Positions 1-6,151 of a DNA stretch of 64,000 nt are shown piece by piece (the stretch's first letter is position 1; each line of letters opens with the position of its first letter). The stretch comes from Flagellimonas aequoris. Lineage in GTDB: Bacteria > Bacteroidota > Bacteroidia > Flavobacteriales > Flavobacteriaceae. The notes below the pieces were generated by a model. The model saw only the letters and a program-made list of their open reading frames with translations. It did not search any database and was not told the origin of the DNA. The stretch lies in NCBI RefSeq assembly GCF_003584165.1, contig NZ_QXFJ01000009.1, forward strand, positions 124,001 to 188,000. Direction: 5' to 3'. Position numbers and translations under genes: made by a program.

Positions 1-161
1 TGATGTAAGATTTTAGCGTTAAACAGTTCATGCCATCGAATTGTCATCATTCGACAGGGCAAACATAGAAACGGTCCAAAACCTCATTCGGTTTGAAATC
101 ATTTGCTTTCGTTTGTAATCGGATGTAAACAATTAAAAATAAATATAGGTGCCCAATATGT
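1..161. other. Flank left of the transposon; no gene seen
   Basis: No convincing coding frame is visible in these AT-rich bases. The last eight (154-161, CAATATGT) are the left copy of the 8-bp target duplication of the element that follows. ATAGGTGC at 145-152 mirrors the outer end of the element's inverted repeat, so the first bases of the element and this flank can form a hairpin. This may be chance or a trace of an earlier insertion. Confidence 0.6.
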
Positions 162-189
162 AGCACCTATCAAGAATTTACCACAAGAA
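162..189 (+). repeat. Left terminal inverted repeat of the transposon
   Basis: These 28 bases match the reverse complement of 3833-3860 without a mismatch. The outer edge abuts the target duplicate CAATATGT. Confidence 0.85.
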
Positions 190-352
190 TGAATAATATT
201 TATGGGATTTACCGGGAAGTAATTTTTTTTGGGGAGTCCCGTCCTCATGGTTGGATGCCCACCGAATCAGGCAAACAGAGCATTACAGGAACGGTATCCA
301 GTCATTAAAGAGCGTAACGCCTCGCCCACCAATTCAAAGCTAACATTGGCGG

Positions 353-478
353 CTACTCGTCCTTCTTCTTATCGACGCTGATCTTCAACACATCGTCCAA
401 CGTCCCGTCGATCTTCAGCTTCTTTTCGTACTTTTTAGTACTTTCTTTTGACTTATTGTGATTTTTTTTGTACTTCAT
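353..478 (-). CDS. Small basic protein (41 aa), LKIDGTLDDVLKISV type
   Basis: This is a clean 41-residue frame starting with ATG. The N-terminal half is very rich in Lys (MKYKKNHNKSKES), and the C-terminal half carries the amphipathic stretch KLKIDGTLDDVLKISV followed by a charged tail. Short proteins with a similar 'small hydrophobic-D-D/E-V-L/M-K' core are frequent in Bacteroidota genomes, often beside accessory genes, and have no assigned function that I know of. It lies just inside the left end of the transposon and is divergent from the gene at 557, so it is probable cargo. Codon use looks coding (GAC, AAG, CTG mix). The function is unknown. Confidence 0.55.
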   Translation of the reverse strand: MKYKKNHNKSKESTKKYEKKLKIDGTLDDVLKISVDKKKDE

Positions 479-504
479 ACAATACAAATTTAAAAAAGGT
501 GTTG

Positions 505-512
505 TATATTTG
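505..512 (+). promoter_or_regulatory. Bacteroidota -7 promoter element TATATTTG
   Basis: TATATTTG matches the TAnnTTTG element of the Bacteroidota primary sigma factor. It lies 45 bases before ATG 557. It argues against the earlier in-frame ATG at 515, which would fall upstream of the transcription start. No clear -33 TTTG is present. Confidence 0.5.
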
Positions 513-556
513 CATTGATTTATCAATCAAATTTTGATTTTTCCAAAATTTTTCGT

Positions 557-1018
557 ATGAACATGTCTAAACAAGCCAAAAAAGCAAAGTTATTGGACTT
601 TGACTTTGTTGGAGAGGAACACTTTTCCCTTGAAGATATGTTGCATAATGCTTATCTCGAAGGGAAAAAAGATTTTCAGAAAGAACTTGTGCAAAAGTTG
701 CAAAAAGGATTGCAGCACTCCGCTGTTACTTCATCCTTATTTAAAGAAAAACTAAAGGACGCAGAAATTACCGTTAAGGATATGTTTCTTCGTATCGTAG
801 ACTTTTCTGATTTTGAGTGTCTTGTAGTCATTGATGATCCTGATTATTATGACAAGGATAAAAGATGGAAAGCTTATGGCATTTCGAGAAACATCAATGA
901 AAATATTGATGATATTAATATTAATTTCTCGTTGATGCCCTTTTCAGAAGAGATGTCTAAAGACACCATGATTTCAGAGGGCTTTTGTTATAAGTATGCC
1001 GGAAACTCCGAAGCCTAG
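557..1018 (+). CDS. Unknown protein, partner of the HEPN-like gene (153 aa)
   Basis: I do not recognise this family. The protein is soluble, with no signal peptide or membrane segment. It has a helical N-terminal half and an acidic middle with a predicted strand-turn-strand region (DFSDFECLVVIDDPDYYD). The C-terminus contains a stretch ending MISEGFCYKYAG. I chose ATG 557 (or 563) because the TATATTTG promoter at 505-512 makes the upstream ATG 515 unlikely. The frame overlaps the next gene by 23 bases, so the two are probably translated together. A small gene overlapping a HEPN-like gene recalls two-gene toxin-antitoxin modules, but no nucleotidyltransferase signature (GSxxxG) is visible here, so the antitoxin role is inference only. 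It is cargo of the transposon. Confidence 0.6.
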   Translation: MNMSKQAKKAKLLDFDFVGEEHFSLEDMLHNAYLEGKKDFQKELVQKLQKGLQHSAVTSSLFKEKLKDAEITVKDMFLRIVDFSDFECLVVIDDPDYYDKDKRWKAYGISRNINENIDDININFSLMPFSEEMSKDTMISEGFCYKYAGNSEA

Positions 1019-1430
1019 CCCACCATTTGAACACGCAGTACATAATTGGGAGGTTTGTAAAGAACTTCACAAACTCACAAAATATGGTGATTGGGTAGTT
1101 ACCACCGCATTTTATTCAGGAATGAAATTCATGGAGGACACCTTGTTTCCAAACACCTATGACCATCCTGTCAAACCAGGAGAACAAAATGAGTACAAAA
1201 CATTTAATGCTTATGTACGTGATTTTGGAAAAACATTGGGAGCAAACAAGCATAAAATAATGTCTGACATGGTGAACGCTCATATAGATGATGAAGAGGT
1301 TGTAAATTCTTATGAAGATTTAAAACAATCATGCCATACAGCGAGGTATATCAATTATAAAGTCGGCGAGGATAGGGTTAAAATGGCACTTGAAGCAATA
1401 GAAACCATTAGGGTTTTTTGCGTCCAATGA
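996..1430 (+). CDS. HEPN-like helical protein (144 aa)
   Basis: The pattern resembles HEPN-type proteins. There is a helix with HNWEVCKELHKL, then DWVVTTAFYSGMKFMEDTLF (where relatives have W-x-AFYxALHxVDAYL), and a late helix with YEDLKQSCHTARYINY (relatives: YxxLxxxSxxARY). The classic R-x4-6-H ribonuclease motif is not obvious, so nuclease activity is unproven. The start at 996 lies inside the previous gene, which points to translational coupling. The stop (1428-1430) is one base from the convergent transposase stop. HEPN proteins are common in toxin-antitoxin, abortive-infection and CRISPR contexts. As transposon cargo it could be a maintenance or defence module. The fold is a moderate call and the function is inferred. 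Confidence 0.55.
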   Translation: MPETPKPSPPFEHAVHNWEVCKELHKLTKYGDWVVTTAFYSGMKFMEDTLFPNTYDHPVKPGEQNEYKTFNAYVRDFGKTLGANKHKIMSDMVNAHIDDEEVVNSYEDLKQSCHTARYINYKVGEDRVKMALEAIETIRVFCVQ

Positions 1431-1431
1431 T

Positions 1432-2370
1432 TTAATAGTTTTCCGTTAATGCCTTATAACCGAGAACACTCTCCGCATCTTCCAAAAACCCGTCAAACCT
1501 TTCCTGTGGTGTCAACTCCCTGGTGTTGAACCTAGCCGCAAATTCATCCAAATAGCGGCTCACGTGCTTGTCGCTCACTTGGTGGTAGATACCATTGATT
1601 CCACGCTTTAGAACACTCCAAAAGTTCTCTATGGTGTTTGTGTATACATTTCCATCGACATACACTCCAACGGCGTGTTTAACGCTCTTGTGCGTATAAT
1701 TCTTTCTTAACTTTCTGTATACAGGGGCTTCGTCAGTATGTATTTCCGCCCCCTTAACAACATGAGTATGGATAAATGGAACCATATTGCTAGTGGTAGC
1801 ATCGGGTACATGCTTGATTACTACTTTGCCGTTACGCTCAATCAATCCTAAAATTACCTTTTTAGCCTTGTATGGCTTCCCTTCATTAGTAAGTTCAGGA
1901 TTTTTCTGTGATCTTTTCTTTCCATAATGTTTGAACTTTTCAGAACCGCCCAAATACGTTTCATCCCCTTCTACCATATTGTTTTCCCCTAACATTCTTG
2001 GGCTTTTGTCTTTCAGCATTTCACGTATGCGGTGCAACAAAAACCAAGCGGTTGGCTGAGATATATTAAGTTGAGTGGCTAATTGGACACTTGAAATCCC
2101 CTTTTTACAGGTGGTGGCCAGATAAATAGCAGCGAACCAAATCCTAAACTTGATGTTGGAACTTTGGAATATAGTTCCGGTCTTGACCGTGAAATCCTTT
2201 TTACACTCTTTATCACTACATCTCCACCCTCTTTTTGTCTTATAGGGTTTCAATGACCCACAATGTGGGCAAGCAGGGTTTCCGCCCCATCTTATTGCTT
2301 CATAATGGGCTATACATGTTTCTTCATCTTTGAAGTGGTCGAGAAGTTGTATTAGTGACTTGAAATCCAT
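1432..2370 (-). CDS. IS1595-family (ISXO2-like) transposase
   Basis: This is a 312-residue DDE transposase. An N-terminal zinc ribbon (CPHCGSLKPY...CSDKECKKDF, about residues 34-60) precedes a helix-turn-helix (LNISQPTAWFLLHRIREML). The catalytic domain contains EGDETYLGGSEKF, IHTDEAPVYRKL and TIENFWSVLKRGINGIYH, with a late KHVSRYLDEFAARFN helix. These are the hallmarks of the ISXO2-like/IS1595 domain. The length is normal for the family and the frame is unbroken. It sits centrally in the 162-3860 element with cargo on either side instead of filling the element. Directly upstream of the start are two imperfect direct copies of an ACAAATATnATCGAAT motif that may be its control region. Confidence 0.9.
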   Translation of the reverse strand: MDFKSLIQLLDHFKDEETCIAHYEAIRWGGNPACPHCGSLKPYKTKRGWRCSDKECKKDFTVKTGTIFQSSNIKFRIWFAAIYLATTCKKGISSVQLATQLNISQPTAWFLLHRIREMLKDKSPRMLGENNMVEGDETYLGGSEKFKHYGKKRSQKNPELTNEGKPYKAKKVILGLIERNGKVVIKHVPDATTSNMVPFIHTHVVKGAEIHTDEAPVYRKLRKNYTHKSVKHAVGVYVDGNVYTNTIENFWSVLKRGINGIYHQVSDKHVSRYLDEFAARFNTRELTPQERFDGFLEDAESVLGYKALTENY

Positions 2371-2438
2371 CTGTTTTAATTATCTATACAAATATAATCG
2401 AATATATTGATATGTACAAATATTATCGAATTATTTTG

Positions 2439-2446
2439 TATTTTTG
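2439..2446 (+). promoter_or_regulatory. -7 element TATTTTTG, start codon almost at +1
   Basis: TATTTTTG fits TAnnTTTG and ends only four bases before ATG 2451. Transcription would start at or just before the AUG, so the message would be leaderless or nearly so. Confidence 0.4.
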
Positions 2447-2450
2447 ACCT

Positions 2451-2657
2451 ATGGCTACATACAAGGAACAGCAAAAGGGCAAAAAATACTTTGTTCTCAT
2501 TGAGGATGGTGTACCGCTAGGTACGTTTGGAAACCTAAAAAAGGTTGTCGAGTTCATGGATGGAAAGGATTTTCCAAGTTATTGGACACTGGTAAGGTAT
2601 AAGGTATATCCAATTGTCCACGGTAATTATAAGATTTACAAGGTGAGCCATTTTTAA
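2451..2657 (+). CDS. Small hypothetical protein (68 aa)
   Basis: This is an unrecognised 68-residue soluble protein, MATYKEQQKGKKYFVLIEDGVPLG onward, with no signal peptide. The pattern reads as a short beta hairpin (KKYFVLIEDG), a helix (NLKKVVEFMDG) and a further strand region rich in aromatic residues (SYWTLVRYKVYPIV). A promoter-like TATTTTTG directly precedes it. It runs in the opposite direction to the transposase and is likely cargo. The frame on the other strand over 2535-2762 looks like its shadow. Confidence 0.5.
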   Translation: MATYKEQQKGKKYFVLIEDGVPLGTFGNLKKVVEFMDGKDFPSYWTLVRYKVYPIVHGNYKIYKVSHF

Positions 2658-2862
2658 TAAGATTTTTTTATCAACACATATAACATCTTTAAGACCCTTA
2701 CAAATAGAGTTTTCAACTTCTGGTGTTAATAAATAATCGTTGTATAATCTACTGTAGATCAACTATAGATTATGAAATACATTACCTTTGGAGTATAAAA
2801 TCAAAAAAGCCTCTACTTTGGTCGGCAGGGCTTTTGAGATTTTAAATGATAATACAAAAATT

Positions 2863-2931
2863 GGGGAGTACATGGTGTCGGAGCATCATTTGAAAGGTCG
2901 CAACCGCTGGGTTCAAGTCCCAGACTCTCCA
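2863..2931 (+). other. tRNA-like relic (T-arm plus paired acceptor ends)
   Basis: GGGGAGT at 2863-2869 can pair with ACTCTCC at 2924-2930 (seven pairs, one G-U). Between them is a perfect T-arm, CTGGG-TTCAAGT-CCCAG. GTCGGAGCATC resembles a D-arm 3' half, and TTTGAAA looks like an anticodon loop (anticodon TGA). However, the total is only 69 bases and no five-pair anticodon stem forms, so a working tRNA is unlikely. It may be a degenerate tRNA captured by the transposon. Its presence rejects the small coding frame that crosses it. Confidence 0.4.
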
Positions 2932-2990
2932 CTTTTTTGTATTGCAAATGTAAGGTTTTTGTTTAGAAGTATAAAAATAATTTTATAGTC

Positions 2991-3506
2991 ATGTCCGATA
3001 TATCGCTTGAATCCCTTGAAAAAGAAAGAGATAGTCTCATAAGAAAAATTGAGGCTATTGAGCGAATGATCCATGAGTATCATAAAGATAAGGATAAGCC
3101 TTTTTTTTATGTTTTGGATAAATCTGGCAACTATAAAATGATATTTGAATCCAATTTAGATACAAAAAAGCCATTGGACGGTTTTCCTTTTAAAGAAACG
3201 TGGTTGAATCAAATTGTTTATTTGCTGAAGGATCGAGGTAGATTTATGGGAAACGAAGAAATAGCAAATGCATTGACAGATTACCACTATAGTTTTAATG
3301 TAGATAAAATGAAAAGAAAGGTTTCCGTTGTAATTTCAGCAGCATATAAAGCGAAAAGGATAAAAGGGTTGATAAAGGTAGGGGTTACGAAATCCGCTAA
3401 GGATGCTTTATGGGGATTTGATAAATGGCTGACAGAGGATAAAAAAATTAAAGAAGAGCACCGTCCCTTTGAAATGGGACACATTGAAGAAATAATAATG
3501 GTATAA
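2991..3506 (+). CDS. Hypothetical coiled-coil/winged-helix-like protein (171 aa)
   Basis: I do not recognise the family. Residues 1-35 (SLESLEKERDSLIRKIEAIERMI) form a short coiled coil. A central segment (ETWLNQIVYLLKDRGRFMGNEEIANALTDY, then DKMKRKVSVVISAAYKAKRIKGLIKVG) looks like a winged helix: helix, GRFMGNEEIA helix-turn, recognition helix, and a hairpin ending in LIKVG. The protein is soluble with no signal peptide. Similar 'coiled coil plus winged helix' proteins are common hypothetical genes in Bacteroidota mobile regions. DNA binding is plausible but inferred. It lies inside the transposon, followed by an inverted repeat. Confidence 0.55.
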   Translation: MSDISLESLEKERDSLIRKIEAIERMIHEYHKDKDKPFFYVLDKSGNYKMIFESNLDTKKPLDGFPFKETWLNQIVYLLKDRGRFMGNEEIANALTDYHYSFNVDKMKRKVSVVISAAYKAKRIKGLIKVGVTKSAKDALWGFDKWLTEDKKIKEEHRPFEMGHIEEIIMV

Positions 3507-3513
3507 AATTAAG

Positions 3514-3582
3514 GTGGCACTGAAAAGATAGGTCCAGATTCACGGTTGACGAGCCAGAACTGTACATTGCTTTAAGTGCCAC
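3514..3582. repeat. Short inverted repeat (GTGGCACT...AGTGCCAC)
   Basis: GTGGCACT at 3514-3521 is inverted at 3575-3582, and the pairing continues imperfectly inward through AAAG/CTTT. It could be a hairpin ending the preceding transcript, or a tiny MITE-like pair of ends, since similar GTGGCACT termini occur on insertion sequences. No target duplication is clear. Confidence 0.4.
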
Positions 3583-3832
3583 TTTTACAATCTTCGGTGA
3601 TGAAAGGCCCTGCAAACATATACAGGGCTGAAAGTCAAATCAGGCTTTGTCTCAATAGCAAATGACCTGAACATTCCTTTATCATCATCAAGGGAAGGGA
3701 GTATGTCTTCACGGGCTGCTCCCTTTTTTGATTCTTCAAATCTATATAATATACGACTTTGATCCAAATTTTTGGGCCACTTTTCGCTGATCCACCATGT
3801 CAAGCTTGATTTTTTTACTGGCACCGGTGGTT

Positions 3833-3860
3833 TTCTTGTGGTAAATTCTTGATAGGTGCT
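3833..3860 (-). repeat. Right terminal inverted repeat of the transposon
   Basis: This is the exact reverse complement of 162-189, followed directly by the second CAATATGT (3861-3868). Between 3583 and here I see no credible gene, only an untrustworthy long minus-strand frame. Confidence 0.85.
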
Positions 3861-3868
3861 CAATATGT

Positions 3869-4414
3869 GACCTCCCCTCCCATTCCTGTGTCTTAACAGA
3901 AATACCAAACCCCCAACGCTATGCCCATTCGCTGTATCAACAAATACTCCGTGATCAAAAGGTTCAGTCTTGGTAAAAGAATGTACGACCAATTGGAGAT
4001 CATTTATATCCAGGAACACGATGCCTTGCACGAGGAGCCGCAAAAGGTCTTCGACAGCCAAAAGGAATATGTAACGGACATCTCCGCAGATATTTATAAG
4101 TGCCTGAGAAAGGGGTTTATCGTTCCCTCTGGAGACAATCAGTAAATTTCTCATCCATGGTGCACCACATTATGTTAAATCATGTTAAATACTTGATTTT
4201 CCGATATATAAGTGTATATTGATAGTATGGATGTAGCACTAAAACATAGCACAGTCTTCTAGGTCGACGCCCCGACCGACATCCTTGTCATGGGAACATC
4301 TTTTCCCATCATTTAAACAAAAACCAGCGCATCGCAACATTTTAGGTCGGATACCTTCCACCCCATTGTTTGCGTGCCAGTATCAACTGAAGTCAAATCA
4401 AAAATTCAAAAAAC
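3869..4414. other. Largely non-coding flank between transposon and dps
   Basis: The only gene-like item is a short plus-strand frame (3921-4145). Around 4262-4320 there are small GC-rich inverted repeats (GGTCG...CGACC and ATGGGAA...TTTCCCAT) just before dps that could be terminator or leader structures. No clear TAnnTTTG promoter for dps was found. Confidence 0.4.
3921..4145 (+). pseudogene. Possible gene fragment (74 codons)
   Basis: The frame contains a protein-like stretch from about 3981 onward (MYDQLEIIYIQEHDALHEEP, then VFDSQKEYVTDISADIYKCL). Its codon choice resembles the neighbouring chromosome. The N-terminal part looks less natural. It lies 52 bases beyond the transposon insertion point, so it may be the remains of a gene cut by that insertion or simply a small unknown gene. 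I do not recognise it. Confidence 0.25.
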
Positions 4415-4909
4415 ATGGAAACCGTAAAAGCAAAAAACAAGACATTCAAAAAATTGGGATTCACCTATTTGGAAACCGCCGAGATCGTGGTCACCTTGAA
4501 TACGCTGTTGGCCAATTACCAAGTATTCTACAACAAGTTAAGAAACTTTCACTGGAACGTAGAGGGTCCCGACTTCTTTGAACTTCACGAGGAGTTCGAG
4601 AACGAATACAACACTACCAAAGAGCAAATAGACATTGTGGCGGAACGTATCAGGGCCTTTGGCATAAAGCCAAACTTCACCCTGAACAAAACCATGGAGA
4701 TGGCCCACATCAAAGAGCCTACCAAGGAGCTTACCGCCATTGAAATGGTACGTGAGGTGCTTCGGGATTACGAAACCCTGCACAACAATATGTTGGATGG
4801 CATCAACGCTTCCCTGGAAACCGGTGATGTGGTCACGGAAAACATGTTGACCGATTTCTTGACCCGATTGGAAAAAAGAAACTGGATGTTCACTTCCTAC
4901 CTCAAATAA
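4415..4909 (+). CDS. dps: Dps-family ferritin-like DNA-protection protein
   Basis: At 164 residues this has normal Dps length. The inter-subunit ferroxidase ligands are in place: H46 (NFHWNVEG), H58, D73 and E77, matching the H-x11-H-x14-D-x3-E spacing of the family. Dps dodecamers oxidise Fe(II) with hydrogen peroxide and store the iron, protecting DNA. The ATG at 4415 gives METVKAKNKTFKKLGFTYLE, with a basic N-terminal tail. The overlapping plus-strand frame at 4285-4581 is a shadow. The exported protein at 4960 follows by 50 bases and may share the transcript, which would end at the terminator at 5462. Confidence 0.92.
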   Translation: METVKAKNKTFKKLGFTYLETAEIVVTLNTLLANYQVFYNKLRNFHWNVEGPDFFELHEEFENEYNTTKEQIDIVAERIRAFGIKPNFTLNKTMEMAHIKEPTKELTAIEMVREVLRDYETLHNNMLDGINASLETGDVVTENMLTDFLTRLEKRNWMFTSYLK

Positions 4910-4959
4910 TCCAACAGAGACCCTTAAAACGATTCATTAACTATAAAAAAAATAAAACC

Positions 4960-5430
4960 ATGAAAACATTGACAACCATACTATCACTTTTTTTACTGAC
5001 CGGACTTGCGGGTTACGGACAGAGCAAGGATTCCGGCCAAATGAACGCCACCATACACAAAACCTTTGCCGTTGAGCAAAATGGTACCGAGGTCCCATAC
5101 AACGTAAAGGTCTTGGAACACAGGAACTACCCTTTGGTCCTGAACCAAAAGGAGCAAAAAATGGTCAATCAAGACCGTAACGCAAAACCTGCCCAAGTCA
5201 CCAAGCTCATTGCAGTAGACTCTGACAACGACAATGAATATGAGCACTATATGGTGTTGAAGTACAGAAGGTCCGTTACCGACAGTTTTAAAGTAGTCCC
5301 TACCAAAAAAGGGTTTGCCGTTAAGGTTGACGACAAGACCATGCAGTACTTCGTGAACAAGGGAATCTATTTTATCGACAATAAAGACCAGGATTTCTTC
5401 CTCGTGGAGGAGTTTAAGGAAATAGGATAA
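4960..5430 (+). CDS. Exported hypothetical protein (156 aa)
   Basis: A Sec signal peptide (MKTLTTILSLFLLTGLAGYG, cleavage near Q21) leads a 135-residue mature protein of beta character, with repeated hydrophilic strands (NVKVLEHRNYPLVL, HYMVLKYRRSVTD, GFAVKVDDKTMQYFV). I do not recognise a named domain. Flavobacterial genomes commonly carry such small periplasmic proteins. It lies 50 bases after dps in the same direction and is closed by a strong terminator, so it may be co-expressed with dps under oxidative or starvation stress (inference). Confidence 0.7.
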   Translation: MKTLTTILSLFLLTGLAGYGQSKDSGQMNATIHKTFAVEQNGTEVPYNVKVLEHRNYPLVLNQKEQKMVNQDRNAKPAQVTKLIAVDSDNDNEYEHYMVLKYRRSVTDSFKVVPTKKGFAVKVDDKTMQYFVNKGIYFIDNKDQDFFLVEEFKEIG

Positions 5431-5461
5431 TTTTTAGGTTTTGTTTTTTGATTGACAAAGG

Positions 5462-5487
5462 GCCGGGAGTTTTTTCCCGGCTTTTTT
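5462..5487 (+). terminator. Rho-independent terminator
   Basis: GCCGGGA (5462-5468) pairs with TCCCGGC (5475-5481), followed by six T residues. It lies 32 bases after the stop of the exported protein. Confidence 0.9.
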
Positions 5488-5514
5488 GTTTGCCATTATC
5501 GAAGGATTTCCTCC

Positions 5515-5522
5515 TATCTTTG
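5515..5522 (+). promoter_or_regulatory. Promoter of the acetyltransferase gene
   Basis: TATCTTTG fits the -7 TAnnTTTG element. TTTG at 5489-5492 is a suitable -33 element with a 22-base spacer. The element lies just upstream of ATG 5539 and decides that start over the frame opening at 5452. Confidence 0.65.
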
Positions 5523-5538
5523 GGGCAAAACACTATCT

Positions 5539-6141
5539 ATGCAACCTTGGTTGAAACCCGTTACCCTTGAAGGAAATTTGGTAAGACTTGTGCCCATGAA
5601 AAAGGAACACAAGGTGGATCTAGCCTTTGCCGCATCTGATGGCAACCTTTGGGAACTTTGGTACACCTCCGTCCCCACTCCTGCTACCACGGATGCCTAC
5701 ATCAACACTGCCTTGTTGGAACTAGAGTCAGGCAAATCGCTCCCCTTTACCATTGTGGACAAAAAGACCAATGCCGTGGTGGGCACCACCCGCTACATGA
5801 ATGTGGACGCCGCACATAAACGGCTGGAAATCGGCTCTACCTGGTATGCCAAAAAAGTACAGCGCACCGGGGTGAACACGGAATGCAAATACCTGTTGCT
5901 GAAATACGCCTTTGAGAATTTGGGCTGCGTTGCCGTGGAATTCCGCACCCATTTCCATAACCATCCGTCCCGAAATGCCATTCAGCGCTTGGGCGCCAAA
6001 CAAGACGGAATTTTGAGGAACCACCGCATTGATGCACTAGGAAATTTAAGGGACACCGTGGTATTTTCCATCTTGGAGAACGAATGGAAAACGGTGAAAA
6101 CGTCCTTGGAATTCAAGATGCAAAGAGGACCGTTGCACTAG
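5539..6141 (+). CDS. GNAT-family N-acetyltransferase (200 aa)
   Basis: This is a RimJ/RimL-like acetyltransferase (Acetyltransf_3 type). It starts LEGNLVRLVPMKKEH, has the LPFTIVDKKTNAVVGTTRYMNV core strands and the acetyl-CoA-side helix EIGSTWYAKKVQRTGVNTECK. It ends in HFHNHPSRNAIQRLGAKQDGILRNH, the typical 'N-x-x-S-x-x-A/R-I-x-x-L-G' C-terminus. The substrate (protein N-terminus or small amine) cannot be told. I moved the start from 5452 to ATG 5539 because the promoter TATCTTTG lies at 5515-5522 and the earlier residues cross a terminator. The gene is monocistronic and convergent with glycerate kinase. Confidence 0.85.
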   Translation: MQPWLKPVTLEGNLVRLVPMKKEHKVDLAFAASDGNLWELWYTSVPTPATTDAYINTALLELESGKSLPFTIVDKKTNAVVGTTRYMNVDAAHKRLEIGSTWYAKKVQRTGVNTECKYLLLKYAFENLGCVAVEFRTHFHNHPSRNAIQRLGAKQDGILRNHRIDALGNLRDTVVFSILENEWKTVKTSLEFKMQRGPLH

Positions 6142-6151
6142 CCAAAAACAC

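Larger units (their letters stand above)
162..3860. mobile_element. Cargo-bearing transposon with IS1595-family transposase
   Basis: The ends are identical 28-base inverted repeats: 162-189 reading inward, and 3833-3860 as the exact reverse complement. Each begins AGCACCTATC at its outer edge. Directly outside both ends lies the same octamer CAATATGT (154-161 and 3861-3868), as expected for an 8-bp target-site duplication, the size reported for the IS1595 family. The only transposase inside (1432-2370) is of that family. At 3.7 kb the element is far larger than its 0.94-kb transposase gene needs, and it carries at least five other genes on both sides of it. The ends are direct observation; assigning them to this transposase is inference. 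Whether the element is still active cannot be told. Confidence 0.8.

Noticed and set aside
2863..2931. 3' end of a tmRNA
   Set aside because: The T-arm and acceptor look similar, but the 5' half lacks the tmRNA D-loop pattern and there is no tag reading frame or pseudoknot region at this length.
2788..2988. 66-codon plus-strand frame
   Set aside because: It starts with TTG, runs through the tRNA-like relic and its C-terminus is translated from an AT-rich intergenic tail.
162..3860. Invertible segment flanked by 28-base inverted repeats
   Set aside because: The identical octamer CAATATGT outside both repeats is explained better by transposition; no invertase gene is present.
3585..4154. Long minus-strand frame (189 codons) across the transposon's right end
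   Set aside because: It crosses the inverted-repeat end and target duplication, has unnatural composition, and overlaps a more protein-like plus-strand frame.
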